From the NCBI RefSeq assembly GCF_014397245.1, contig NZ_JACLHY010000002.1:62001-126000 (forward strand): a stretch of DNA of 64,000 nt. The letters are read 5' to 3'. Of this stretch, positions 56,046 through 64,000 are shown one piece after another. This stretch comes from Arenibacter arenosicollis. GTDB lineage: Bacteria > Bacteroidota > Bacteroidia > Flavobacteriales > Flavobacteriaceae. The number at the start of each line of letters is the position of its first letter. Positions within the stretch are counted from its first letter, which is position 1. The position numbers and the translations under genes are program-made. The notes beneath the pieces are model-generated. The model was not told where the DNA came from, ran no database searches, and was given only the letters and a program-made list of their open reading frames with translations.

Positions 56046-56906
56046 TTACTTGTTGAACCTTCTTAAGAATATTTCCTTGGTCTCTCCATTGGGAAATGTA
56101 AGCATGCCTTTGGCATCACAAGTGCCATCCCCAAAATCGAGACTAACCGAAGTATCATTTTTAGACACCTCTACCACCCCGCTGACCAAAAATCTGCAGG
56201 ATAATTCCCTGCGTAATGGACTAATGGTTTCCCTGGAGTAAACATCCCCCGTTTTACCAGTGTAAGTACCTTGAGCAGAGATAAGGAATACATTATCAGC
56301 CCAAAATCCCGAACCATAACCTTCTATCCATTCCCGTGTTCTATCACCCGTAAAACTGGCAGCACTTCCATCTGGCCATACGCCATTATAACTGGCAACA
56401 GCATGGGATTCTGGATTGCCATTGTCATTGGACCGTTTTCTATCCAAACTGGCACCACCCTCAACAGCCACTTCGTTAAAGGTGAAATTCTCCAAGGACA
56501 GACTTATGGTTTTAGTTGCCATGTCTACCTCCTTTTCATAACTCAAATGGATAATCCCACTTAACAAATTGCCATTGGGCAGCTCACAGCCCTCTCCAAA
56601 ATCTATATCAGTTTCCTTTTTGCCATTGACAATCACCGTAGTTATGGTAACACAGTCCGGTAGGTAATTGGAAATAAAGAACGCTTTTGATGTTGCTCTG
56701 ATCTCTTCGGTAGCATAAACATCTTCTCCAATGTTGGCAATTTCTTCTGAAATTAAATCCGCTTCATCGCTGGCTACAAGTTCTACCACTTCTATAGAGG
56801 ATCCCTCATCAATAGTAGTGGAATCTTCATTGTCACAGGAACCCATCACCAATACAACCATTAGCGCTATTCCTTTAATGCTCATTTTTATCAGTCTTTT
56901 TTTCAT
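56046..56906 (-). CDS. Probable surface-exposed lipoprotein, unknown function
   Basis: A 286-residue protein with a signal ending VMGSC (Cys24), followed by an acidic DNEDST, which resembles lipoprotein surface-export signals described in flavobacteria. The mature part is beta-rich and has four Cys (CVTITTV, CELPNG, CRFLVSG, CDAKG). The blocks DFGEGCELPNGNLLSGIIHLSYE and SLDFGDGTCDAKGMLTFPNGET repeat the pattern DFGxGxC-x-G-x-L, suggesting an internal duplication. No family is recognised. It is convergent with accD. Confidence 0.75.
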   Translation of the reverse strand: MKKRLIKMSIKGIALMVVLVMGSCDNEDSTTIDEGSSIEVVELVASDEADLISEEIANIGEDVYATEEIRATSKAFFISNYLPDCVTITTVIVNGKKETDIDFGEGCELPNGNLLSGIIHLSYEKEVDMATKTISLSLENFTFNEVAVEGGASLDRKRSNDNGNPESHAVASYNGVWPDGSAASFTGDRTREWIEGYGSGFWADNVFLISAQGTYTGKTGDVYSRETISPLRRELSCRFLVSGVVEVSKNDTSVSLDFGDGTCDAKGMLTFPNGETKEIFLRRFNK

Positions 56907-57102
56907 GATTTTAAATTTAATTGTTTTTCAAAAAGTCATATGTCATTCGCGATTATATAGCTAGCTTATTAATACGATCGTTTACCGCTCATTTCATTAT
57001 AACATTTCATTAACATTTATTAATTTGACGGTGATTAAGTCAAAAAGTTTAATCTACCTTTCAAAAAACATTATGTTTACTCAAGGTTTCTAAAAAAAAG
57101 TC

Positions 57103-57110
57103 TATCTTTG
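57103..57110 (+). promoter_or_regulatory. rpsO promoter -7 box
   Basis: TATCTTTG, continuing CGCCC as in the typA promoter, 53 bp before ATG 57164. Confidence 0.55.
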
Positions 57111-57163
57111 CGCCCTGATTGAAAATCAATCATGTACATAAAAATCATTAAAATAATATTGGA

Positions 57164-57433
57164 ATGTATTTAACTAAGGAAGTAAAAGCCGACATCTTCA
57201 AGAAACACGGCGGGGAAGAAAAAAACACAGGTTCTGCTGAAGGACAAATTGCTTTGTTCACCCACAGAATTAATCATTTGACCGAGCATTTAAAAAGAAA
57301 CCGTAAGGATTTCAACACGGAGCGTTCATTGGTGAAACTGGTTGGTAAGAGAAGATCTCTTCTAGATTATTTAATTAAAAAAGATATTGTTAGATATCGT
57401 GCTATAATTAAAGAATTAGGAATTAGAAAATAA
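57164..57433 (+). CDS. rpsO: 30S ribosomal protein S15
   Basis: An 89-residue S15 of standard length. The core block GSAEGQIALFTHRINHLTEHL and KRRSLLDYLIKKDIVRYRAIIKELGIRK are diagnostic. It binds the central domain of 16S rRNA. As in many bacteria it is followed by pnp, separated by a strong terminator and a structured leader. Confidence 0.97.
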   Translation: MYLTKEVKADIFKKHGGEEKNTGSAEGQIALFTHRINHLTEHLKRNRKDFNTERSLVKLVGKRRSLLDYLIKKDIVRYRAIIKELGIRK

Positions 57434-57438
57434 ATTAC

Positions 57439-57471
57439 AAAAAGGGGAAAAGTTAACTTTTCCCCTTTTTT
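57439..57471 (+). terminator. rpsO terminator
   Basis: A perfect 32-base palindrome with 16-base arms from AAAAAGGGGAAAAGTT, ending in a T-run, six bases after the stop. Confidence 0.93.
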
Positions 57472-57561
57472 ACAATATCAATATTACAATTTACCGTATT
57501 ATTGTAAAGTCCCAAAGGGTTTCCATTGGGCAAAACAAAAAGCTTGCACATAGTTTTTCAT

Positions 57562-57649
57562 TGGTCAACAACACACAACTACAACACAACAACGTCGTCT
57601 ATAACAGACGAAAGACCATTGTTTAACAAACCTGTAACGACACAGGTTT
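57562..57649 (+). promoter_or_regulatory. Structured 5' leader of pnp
   Basis: TGGTC (57562-57566) can pair with GACCA (57614-57618) and encloses the hairpin TCGTCT/AGACGA (57595-57600 with 57606-57611). A second hairpin AAACCTGT/ACAGGTTT (57628-57635 with 57642-57649) ends 12 bp before the pnp start. In E. coli a pnp leader stem is cut by RNase III and mediates PNPase autoregulation; similar control here is inference. Confidence 0.5.
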
Positions 57650-57661
57650 TAATTCGTATTT

Positions 57662-59881
57662 ATGATACCAAAAGTATTTAAAGAGGTCATTGACCTTGGA
57701 GACGGTAGGGAAATTTCTATCGAAACCGGAAAATTGGCAAAACAGGCCCATGGTTCTGTTGTTGTACAATCTGGAAAATGTATGTTGTTATGTACAGTAG
57801 TTTCCAATTACAAACAAAGTGATGTGGATTTCCTTCCACTAACGGTAGATTACCGTGAAAAATTTGCTGCATCTGGACGTTACCCTGGAGGTTTCTTCAA
57901 AAGAGAAGCAAGACCTAGTGACGGTGAGGTATTGACCATGAGATTGGTAGACAGAGTTTTACGTCCACTTTTCCCAAAGGATTACCATGCAGAAACTCAG
58001 GTAATGATCCAATTAATGTCCCATGATGACGATGTAATGCCCGATGCTATGGCAGGATTGGCAGCTTCTGCAGCTATCCAACTTTCAGATTTTCCATTTG
58101 AATGTGCTATTTCAGAAGCCAGAGTAGGTCGTGTAGATGGTAAATTTATTATTAACCCTACGCGTGCTCAATTAGAAGTATCAGATATTGATATGATGAT
58201 AGGTGCTTCAGCTGATTCTGTAATGATGGTTGAAGGTGAGATGAAAGAAATCTCGGAAGAGGAAATGGTGGAAGCCATTAAATTTGCACATGATGCCATT
58301 AAGGTACAATGTGCTGCTCAGCTAAGGTTGGCTGAAGCATTTGGCAGAAAAGAGGTTCGTGAATACGATGCTGAAAGAGAGGATGCAGATTTGGCAAAGA
58401 AAATCCACGATATGGCTTATGACAAAGTATATGCCATAGCCAAAGCTGGTTCAGCCAAACATGAGAGAAGCGCAGCTTTCGATGCTATAAAAGAGGAAAT
58501 TAAGGCTACTTTCTCCGAAGAGGAATTGGCAGATTTTGGAGATTTGGTTTCCAAATATTATTACAAGGCAGAAAAAGCCGCAGTAAGAGATCTTACCCTA
58601 AACGACGGACTTCGTTTGGATGGTAGAAAAACAGATGAAATTAGACCAATCTGGTGTGAAGTTGATTATTTGCCTTCTACACACGGTTCTGCTATTTTTA
58701 CCCGTGGGGAAACACAAGCATTGGCTACGGTTACCTTGGGGACTTCCAGAGAAGCCAACCAAATAGACATGCCATCTTTTGAAGGGGAAGAAACTTTCTA
58801 TTTACATTATAACTTTCCTCCCTTCTCAACAGGAGAAGCAAGACCTATTAGAGGTACATCACGTAGGGAAGTAGGACACGGTAATTTGGCCCAACGCGCC
58901 TTAAAAGGTATGGTTCCTGATGAATGTCCTTATACTGTACGTGTAGTTTCTGAAGTATTGGAATCCAACGGTTCATCTTCAATGGCCACTGTATGTGCCG
59001 GGACAATGGCCTTAATGGATGCCGGGGTTCAATTAAAAAAACCAGTTTCCGGAATTGCCATGGGATTAATTTCCGATAGCGAAACAGGAAAGTACGCTGT
59101 ATTATCCGATATCCTTGGAGATGAGGATCACCTTGGTGATATGGACTTTAAGGTCACTGGAACTGCAGATGGTATTACCGCTTGTCAAATGGACATTAAG
59201 GTAAAAGGATTGTCCTATGAAATTTTGGTCAATGCCTTAAAGCAAGCTAGCTCTGGTCGTTTACACATCCTAAGTAAACTAGTTGAAACCATTGCTGCTC
59301 CAAATGCAGATGTTAAATCACATGCACCTAAAATGGTCACCAGAGTTATTCCTGGTGAGTTTATTGGAGCATTGATCGGACCTGGAGGTAAGGTAATCCA
59401 AGAATTACAAAAAACTTCCAAAACAACGATTGTTATCAATGAAGATCCAGTTACAGAAGAAGGTATTGTGGAAATTCTAGGTACTTCGCAAGAAGGTATT
59501 GATATGGTACTAGCCAAAATCGATTCTTTATTGTTTAAACCAGTAGTGGGCAGCGCATACGAAGTTAAGGTAATTAAAATGTTGGATTTTGGTGCCGTAG
59601 TTGAATATTTGGACGCTCCAGGTAACGAAGTATTGCTTCATGTATCTGAATTGGCATGGGAACGTACCGAAAATGTTTCCGATGTGGTAAATATGGGAGA
59701 TGTTTTTGATGTTAAGTACTTCGGTGTAGACCCAAGAACAAGAAAGGAAAAAGTATCCCGTAAAGCTTTATTGCCAAAACCTGAAGGTTTTAAGGAAAGA
59801 CCACCACGAGAAGATCGCGGTAGAAATGACAGGGGCAACGATCGAAATAGAGATAGAGATCGCAAGCCAAGAAGGGACTAG
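57662..59881 (+). CDS. pnp: Polyribonucleotide nucleotidyltransferase (PNPase)
   Basis: A 739-residue PNPase. Two RNase PH-type domains with a helical linker are followed by a KH domain ([19 protein letters not shown], about 555-620) and an S1 domain (about 625-695). The active-site block lies in the second PH domain ([14 protein letters not shown]). The C terminus (after about 705) is a basic Arg/Asp-rich tail ([20 protein letters not shown]) typical of Bacteroidota. It degrades RNA 3' to 5' with phosphate. Confidence 0.96.
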   Translation: MIPKVFKEVIDLGDGREISIETGKLAKQAHGSVVVQSGKCMLLCTVVSNYKQSDVDFLPLTVDYREKFAASGRYPGGFFKREARPSDGEVLTMRLVDRVLRPLFPKDYHAETQVMIQLMSHDDDVMPDAMAGLAASAAIQLSDFPFECAISEARVGRVDGKFIINPTRAQLEVSDIDMMIGASADSVMMVEGEMKEISEEEMVEAIKFAHDAIKVQCAAQLRLAEAFGRKEVREYDAEREDADLAKKIHDMAYDKVYAIAKAGSAKHERSAAFDAIKEEIKATFSEEELADFGDLVSKYYYKAEKAAVRDLTLNDGLRLDGRKTDEIRPIWCEVDYLPSTHGSAIFTRGETQALATVTLGTSREANQIDMPSFEGEETFYLHYNFPPFSTGEARPIRGTSRREVGHGNLAQRALKGMVPDECPYTVRVVSEVLESNGSSSMATVCAGTMALMDAGVQLKKPVSGIAMGLISDSETGKYAVLSDILGDEDHLGDMDFKVTGTADGITACQMDIKVKGLSYEILVNALKQASSGRLHILSKLVETIAAPNADVKSHAPKMVTRVIPGEFIGALIGPGGKVIQELQKTSKTTIVINEDPVTEEGIVEILGTSQEGIDMVLAKIDSLLFKPVVGSAYEVKVIKMLDFGAVVEYLDAPGNEVLLHVSELAWERTENVSDVVNMGDVFDVKYFGVDPRTRKEKVSRKALLPKPEGFKERPPREDRGRNDRGNDRNRDRDRKPRRD

Positions 59882-59904
59882 TTCTTAAATAACAGTCACA
59901 AACT

Positions 59905-59949
59905 AAAAGCCACGTTGAATCCTTTTTTAAGGGAGAACGTGGCTTTTTT
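59905..59949 (+). terminator. pnp terminator
   Basis: AAAAGCCACGTT (59905-59916) and AACGTGGCTTTT (59936-59947) form a 12-bp stem around a smaller CCTT/AAGG helix, followed by T. Confidence 0.92.
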
Positions 59950-60068
59950 CATGCATTTCAACTAAAAAAGTAAAATAAAAGGGACCATTTGTAACATTTC
60001 TAACTTTTGAACGTATAACCTAATGCAGCTTATGCTTAATGCACATAATTTAGAAAGAAAAAATTTCG

Positions 60069-60932
60069 ATGAGACAGCTTAAAATTACAAAACAGGTTAC
60101 CAATAGAGAAACTGCTTCTTTGGACAAATACCTACAAGAAATTGGTAAGGTCGATTTAATTACAGCAGATGAAGAAGTAGAATTGGCACAACGGATCAAG
60201 GCCGGTGATCAACTTGCACTTGAGAAATTGACCAAGGCCAATTTACGATTTGTGGTTTCCGTTGCAAAGCAATACCAAAACCAAGGTTTAACACTTCCCG
60301 ATTTGATCAACGAAGGTAACCTTGGCTTGATTAAGGCTGCACAACGTTTTGATGAAACGCGTGGGTTTAAATTTATATCCTATGCAGTATGGTGGATACG
60401 CCAGTCTATCTTACAAGCCTTGGCCGAACAGTCGCGTATTGTAAGATTACCATTGAACAAAATTGGGTCTATCAATAAAATAAATAAGACGTTCGCCTTC
60501 TTGGAGCAAGCCCATGAAAGACAACCTTCTGCGGAAGAGATTGCCAAAGAATTGGACATGACCGTTGAGGATGTAAAACAGTCCCTTAAAAATTCAGGTC
60601 GTCATGTATCCATGGATGCGCCTTTGATTGACGGTGAGGATTCCAACCTTTACGACGTATTGCGTAGTGGGGAGTCGCCCAACCCAGACAGGGAATTGTT
60701 GCACGAATCCCTTAGGACCGAAATAGAGAGAGCTTTGGAAACTTTAACCCCAAGGGAAGCGGATGTTATTCGTTTATACTTTGGATTGGCAGGGCAACAT
60801 TCTATGACATTGGAAGAAATTGGCGAAACCTTTGACCTAACCAGGGAAAGAGTTCGTCAAATAAAGGAGAAGGCTATTAGAAGGTTGAAACACACCTCAA
60901 GGAGCAAAATCCTAAAAACATATCTTGGTTAA
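60069..60932 (+). CDS. rpoD: Primary sigma factor RpoD/SigA
   Basis: A 287-residue sigma-70 protein, short because Bacteroidota primary sigma factors lack most of region 1.1. Region 1.2 ([27 protein letters not shown]), region 2 ([57 protein letters not shown] across 81-130), region 3 and region 4 ([28 protein letters not shown]) are present. It directs RNA polymerase to TAnnTTTG/TTG promoters such as those in this window. Tandem terminators follow. Confidence 0.94.
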   Translation: MRQLKITKQVTNRETASLDKYLQEIGKVDLITADEEVELAQRIKAGDQLALEKLTKANLRFVVSVAKQYQNQGLTLPDLINEGNLGLIKAAQRFDETRGFKFISYAVWWIRQSILQALAEQSRIVRLPLNKIGSINKINKTFAFLEQAHERQPSAEEIAKELDMTVEDVKQSLKNSGRHVSMDAPLIDGEDSNLYDVLRSGESPNPDRELLHESLRTEIERALETLTPREADVIRLYFGLAGQHSMTLEEIGETFDLTRERVRQIKEKAIRRLKHTSRSKILKTYLG

Positions 60933-61012
60933 CCCAAACAATTAAAATTTTTGCGCAAACGCCTATCCCCATTGGAATGCTAGTGCAAAAATCGTAAATT
61001 GTGGACAGTAAC

Positions 61013-61039
61013 AACAGTTATCATGACTGTTCGTTTTTT
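61013..61039 (+). terminator. First terminator after rpoD
   Basis: AACAGT (61013-61018) and ACTGTT (61026-61031) form a stem followed by CG and six T. Confidence 0.75.
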
Positions 61040-61051
61040 GATTGATGAATA

Positions 61052-61078
61052 AACTCCGGCTGATTACCGGAGTTTTTT
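61052..61078 (+). terminator. Second terminator after rpoD
   Basis: AACTCCGG (61052-61059) pairs with CCGGAGTT (61067-61074) and is followed by T. Confidence 0.9.
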
Positions 61079-61196
61079 CGTTTATACGACCAACTAAAAA
61101 TACTGTTACACTATTTGTTACACTATTTTAAAGCAAAAAACTTGATTTATTGCAATTGCATTCCCTACGCATCAAGCCTATTACTAGAAAGCCCCT

Positions 61197-61204
61197 TATC
61201 TTTG
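61197..61204 (+). promoter_or_regulatory. -7 box of the radical SAM gene
   Basis: TATCTTTG followed by TACCA, 22 bp before ATG 61227, identical over 13 bases to the kdsA and repeat-protein promoters. Confidence 0.55.
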
Positions 61205-61226
61205 TACCATAATCCATAATATTGCA

Positions 61227-63428
61227 ATGGCCAAAGACCTACTTCTAATAACCCCTCCCTTTACACAATTGAACACCCCTTATCCGGCCACGGCATATTT
61301 AAAGGGTTTTTTAAACACCAAAAGAATTAGCGGTTTTCAAATCGACTTGGGCATTGAAGTTATTTTACAACTGTTTTCAAAAGGCGGATTGCAGGAAATC
61401 TTTGACCTAGCCCATAAAAACAATTCAATAATCTCCGACAATAGCCAAAGAATATATGCCTTAAAAGAGGAATATTTAAAAACCATAGATTCCGTTATTT
61501 CCTTTTTGCAGGGACACAATAGCACATTTGCCAGACAAATATGCACTCCTAATTTTTTGCCTCAAGCAGCGAGATTTGATCAATTGGACGATTTGGAATG
61601 GGCCTTTGGCACCATGGGCAATCAGGATAAGGCCAAACATTTGGCAACCTTATACCTTGAAGACCTGTCCGATTTTATAGTAGAATGTATTGATGAAAAT
61701 TTTGGATTTAGTCGGTATGCGGAACGATTGGGAAGAAGTGCCAACTCCTTTGATGAATTGTACAGTCATCTGCAAAATAAAATCACATATATAGATCAGA
61801 TCACCTTAAGCCTTTTACAAGAAAGGTTGATTAAGGTAAATCCTAAACTGGTGTGTTTTTCAGTGCCCTTTCCTGGCAATTTATACAGCGCTTTTAGATG
61901 TGCCCAATTTATAAAACAAAACTTTCCGAAGATTAAGGTCTCTATGGGCGGGGGATTTCCGAACACGGAATTGAGGTCGGTTTCTGATACCCGAGTTTTT
62001 GATTTCTTTGATTATATTACTTTGGATGATGGCGAAGTGCCATTGGAACTTTTAGCGGCCCATTGCAAAGAGCACAATTCCAATGACAGTACTGCCGAAT
62101 TCAAAAGAACCTTTTTAATCAAGGACGAGGCCGTATTTTACAATAACCTATCTACAAGGACAGATTACAAACAAAGTGAGGTGGGCACTCCTGATTATTC
62201 CGATCTTTTATTGGATAAGTACATCTCTGTTATAGAAATCGCCAATCCAATGCACAGTCTGTGGAGTGATGGCAGATGGAACAAACTTACCATGGCACAT
62301 GGTTGCTATTGGGGAAAATGCACCTTTTGCGACATCTCCTTGGACTACATAAAAATCTATGAGCCCATTGCTGCCAAACTATTAGTGGACCGCATGGAGG
62401 AACTCATAGAACAAACAGGTGAACGTGGATTTCATTTTGTGGATGAAGCAGCACCCCCAGCCTTAATGAGGGCCTTGGCGCTTGAAATAATAAATCGCCG
62501 ATTGATCGTTACATGGTGGACCAATATTAGATTTGAAAAAAGCTTCAGCCAAGACCTCTGCCTATTATTAAAGGCATCAGGTTGCATTGCCGTTTCAGGT
62601 GGTTTGGAAGTGGCTTCGGACCGATTGTTGGCCTTGATACAGAAAGGGGTTACCGTGGAACAGGTGGCCAAGGTGACCCGTAATTTTACCGAAGCGGGCG
62701 TTATGGTTCATTGTTATCTAATGTACGCCTACCCCACCCAAACCGTCCAAGAAACGGTGGACAGTCTGGAAATGGTACGCCAAATGTTTCAAGCTGGTAT
62801 TCTGCAATCCGGTTTTTGGCATCAATTTGCCTTGACGGCACATAGTCCGGTGGGCCTCAACCCCTCTGATTACCACATAATACCCGACTATCAACCCATA
62901 ACATTTGCCAATAATGATATCCAGTTCACGGATACTACCGGTATTGATCACGAACGCTTTAGTTTCGGATTAAAAAAATCGCTCTTTAACTTTATGCACG
63001 GAATTTGTTTTGATCACCCCTTGCAGGAGTGGTTCGATTTCAAAATTCCAAAAACCACAATTTCGCCCAATTTCATAGAAAAGGCATTGCTTGAAGAACC
63101 AGTTTTAACGACCAAACCGAATGCCAAAATAGTTTGGTTGGGAAGTACCCCTATTGCACAGACCCTTACAAAATCTAAAAAAGGACTTACCTGGGAATTG
63201 CTAAAATTGACCTTTCACGACAAGGTTGGCGCTATTTCCATAACGGTAGATAATAAACAAGGGGAATGGCTAAGGGAAACTTTGGGACATTTATCGGACC
63301 CAAAAGGAAAAACCATCACCTTTGGCCAGCTTAAAACCGATTTCGAATCACACTTTGAAGATTTTGAATTGTTCTGGTATTCCAAACCTTTACAGACCTT
63401 AAGGAGTCATGGTCTATTAACGTTGTAA
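61227..63428 (+). CDS. B12-binding-type radical SAM protein
   Basis: A 733-residue protein. The N-terminal region (LLLITPPFTQLNTPYPATAYLKG and later VCFSVPFPGNLYSAFRCA, KVSMGGGFPNTE) resembles a cobalamin-binding Rossmann domain, although the DxHxxG cobalamin motif is not evident. The radical SAM core has Cys360, Cys365 and Cys368 (CYWGKCTFC), a C-x4-C-x2-C spacing instead of C-x3-C-x2-C. GFHFVDEAAPP and VSGGLEVASDRLL are typical barrel strands. A C-terminal domain of about 150 residues is unrecognised. No peptide or partner gene is adjacent except the small protein at 63726, so the substrate is unknown. Confidence 0.85.
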   Translation: MAKDLLLITPPFTQLNTPYPATAYLKGFLNTKRISGFQIDLGIEVILQLFSKGGLQEIFDLAHKNNSIISDNSQRIYALKEEYLKTIDSVISFLQGHNSTFARQICTPNFLPQAARFDQLDDLEWAFGTMGNQDKAKHLATLYLEDLSDFIVECIDENFGFSRYAERLGRSANSFDELYSHLQNKITYIDQITLSLLQERLIKVNPKLVCFSVPFPGNLYSAFRCAQFIKQNFPKIKVSMGGGFPNTELRSVSDTRVFDFFDYITLDDGEVPLELLAAHCKEHNSNDSTAEFKRTFLIKDEAVFYNNLSTRTDYKQSEVGTPDYSDLLLDKYISVIEIANPMHSLWSDGRWNKLTMAHGCYWGKCTFCDISLDYIKIYEPIAAKLLVDRMEELIEQTGERGFHFVDEAAPPALMRALALEIINRRLIVTWWTNIRFEKSFSQDLCLLLKASGCIAVSGGLEVASDRLLALIQKGVTVEQVAKVTRNFTEAGVMVHCYLMYAYPTQTVQETVDSLEMVRQMFQAGILQSGFWHQFALTAHSPVGLNPSDYHIIPDYQPITFANNDIQFTDTTGIDHERFSFGLKKSLFNFMHGICFDHPLQEWFDFKIPKTTISPNFIEKALLEEPVLTTKPNAKIVWLGSTPIAQTLTKSKKGLTWELLKLTFHDKVGAISITVDNKQGEWLRETLGHLSDPKGKTITFGQLKTDFESHFEDFELFWYSKPLQTLRSHGLLTL

Positions 63429-63725
63429 ACCTTAAAAACAGATTCCCTCAACACGTTAAGTATATCACAATTAACAGCTTACCCTAAAATCTATTCAGTA
63501 ACTTTAAATGTTATTTTTAGTTTAAATCATTAATAATGAGGTTACTAAAATCACATAAACCCACCTACCAAACTCTTTTTTTTTAACCTCCAATTTTCCC
63601 CCTCCAATTAAGCTTTCTGCATATGTTTTTATTGATAAAATATAGAAAAAAGAGGAGTCCAGCTACCCCTTTAAAAAACGGGGCGTAACCGAAAAGCCAC
63701 ACGAGTAGGAAAAAATATAGGTACT
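63429..63725. other. 297-bp gap with a possible structured leader
   Basis: Within 63650-63710, CCCC (63666-63669) can pair with GGGG (63680-63683) inside an outer CTAC/GTAG helix (63663-63666 with 63705-63708; the shared C cannot pair twice). GTCC near 63657 can alternatively pair with GGGC. The rest holds A/T-rich sequence and a T10 tract near 63575. No clear promoter is seen. Confidence 0.35.
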
Positions 63726-64000
63726 ATGAAAAAAGTTGTAGTTCAATTTGACTTTCGTGGAATGACCACGAAACAGTACGACCAATGTTGGGTAGAAATC
63801 AGAAAAGCTGGTCATGCCCACCCTAAAGGATTGCTGCATCACTATGGTGCACCTGTTTCCAATGGAATGTTGATTGTTGATATCTGGGAATCGGCAGAGC
63901 GTTTTGAAGCATTTGGAAAAACACTAATGCCGATTTTAGAAAAATTACAAATCCCCAAAACAAAGCCTAACATTCTACCCTTGCATTATGAGTACAATGG
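63726..64000 (+). CDS. Small dimeric alpha/beta-barrel (ABM-like) protein, partial
   Basis: ATG 63726 opens a frame that reaches the right edge (91 codons and two bases) and is cut there. The start VVVQFDFRGMTTKQYDQCW, GLLHHYGAPVSNGMLIVDIW and RFEAFGKTLMPILEKLQI follow the beta-alpha-beta-beta pattern of antibiotic-biosynthesis-monooxygenase-like ferredoxin folds. Related proteins of about 95 residues are common and mostly uncharacterised. The reading frame probably ends a few codons past the edge. Confidence 0.75.
   Translation, partial: MKKVVVQFDFRGMTTKQYDQCWVEIRKAGHAHPKGLLHHYGAPVSNGMLIVDIWESAERFEAFGKTLMPILEKLQIPKTKPNILPLHYEYN

Noticed and set aside
63657-63690. Resemblance to a preQ1-I riboswitch (AGCTAC and an A6 stretch)
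   Set aside because: The first stem would contain an A-C mismatch, the tail CTAA needed for the pseudoknot is missing, and the downstream gene has no queuosine link.

Overview
The window looks like chromosomal DNA of a marine member of the Flavobacteriaceae (Bacteroidota). It is AT-rich. It carries a SusC/SusD pair, PorT and TamL homologues, LytS/LytTR-type signalling, many lipoproteins, sulfatases, and promoters of the Bacteroidota form TAnnTTTG. Nearly all of it is occupied by ordinary single-copy chromosomal genes. I see no insertion sequence, prophage, integrase, CRISPR array, rRNA or tRNA gene. The only clear RNA gene is tmRNA, next to one candidate structured RNA.

Layout. 1-5.8 kb: an envelope group made of a beta-barrel protein cut by the window edge, a 1006-residue TPR protein and divergent FtsE, followed by a small secreted protein with an exact 36-residue repeat. 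5.9-7.7 kb: a LytS/LytTR two-component pair. 7.9-16.3 kb: carbon metabolism and envelope genes, namely a ThuA/PQQ-glucose-dehydrogenase-like/PKD/cytochrome c lipoprotein, a membrane-anchored NUDIX protein, a sulfatase, polyphosphate glucokinase, a lipoprotein and an SDR. 16.6-25 kb: typA, a DinB-like protein, kdsA, a second sulfatase, a DUF1801 protein, a PHP phosphoesterase and a Lys1-like dehydrogenase. 25.0-25.9 kb: a candidate ncRNA, a cluster of short palindromes and ssrA. 26-32 kb: a single-domain response regulator, PBP1A, apaG and pruA.

32.2-42.1 kb holds the most unusual unit: a minus-strand run of susC, susD, an FG-GAP/UnbV lipoprotein and a seven-haem c-type cytochrome. It has the layout of a nutrient-uptake locus but contains no recognisable polysaccharide-degrading enzyme.

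42.7-50.6 kb: a 42-codon small ORF, rsmG, a fatty-acid desaturase, an aspartate-type aminotransferase, trkA-trkH, ubiE/menG and porT (type IX secretion). 50.6-64 kb: an rRNA methyltransferase, tamL, fba, a cysteine-less accD, a lipoprotein, rpsO, pnp, rpoD, a large radical SAM protein with an atypical cysteine spacing, and a partial small protein at the right edge.

How the genes fit together: the primary sigma factor RpoD near 60 kb is the expected reader of the TAnnTTTG boxes found throughout. PorT and TamL serve the outer membrane in which SusC, the lipoproteins and the first-gene barrel reside. The two sulfatases, the SusCD unit and the ThuA/PQQ protein suggest growth on sulfated or unusual sugars, but no substrate can be read from the sequence. 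Several genes have likely starts that differ from their longest open frame because that frame begins at TTG or GTG; these are noted individually.
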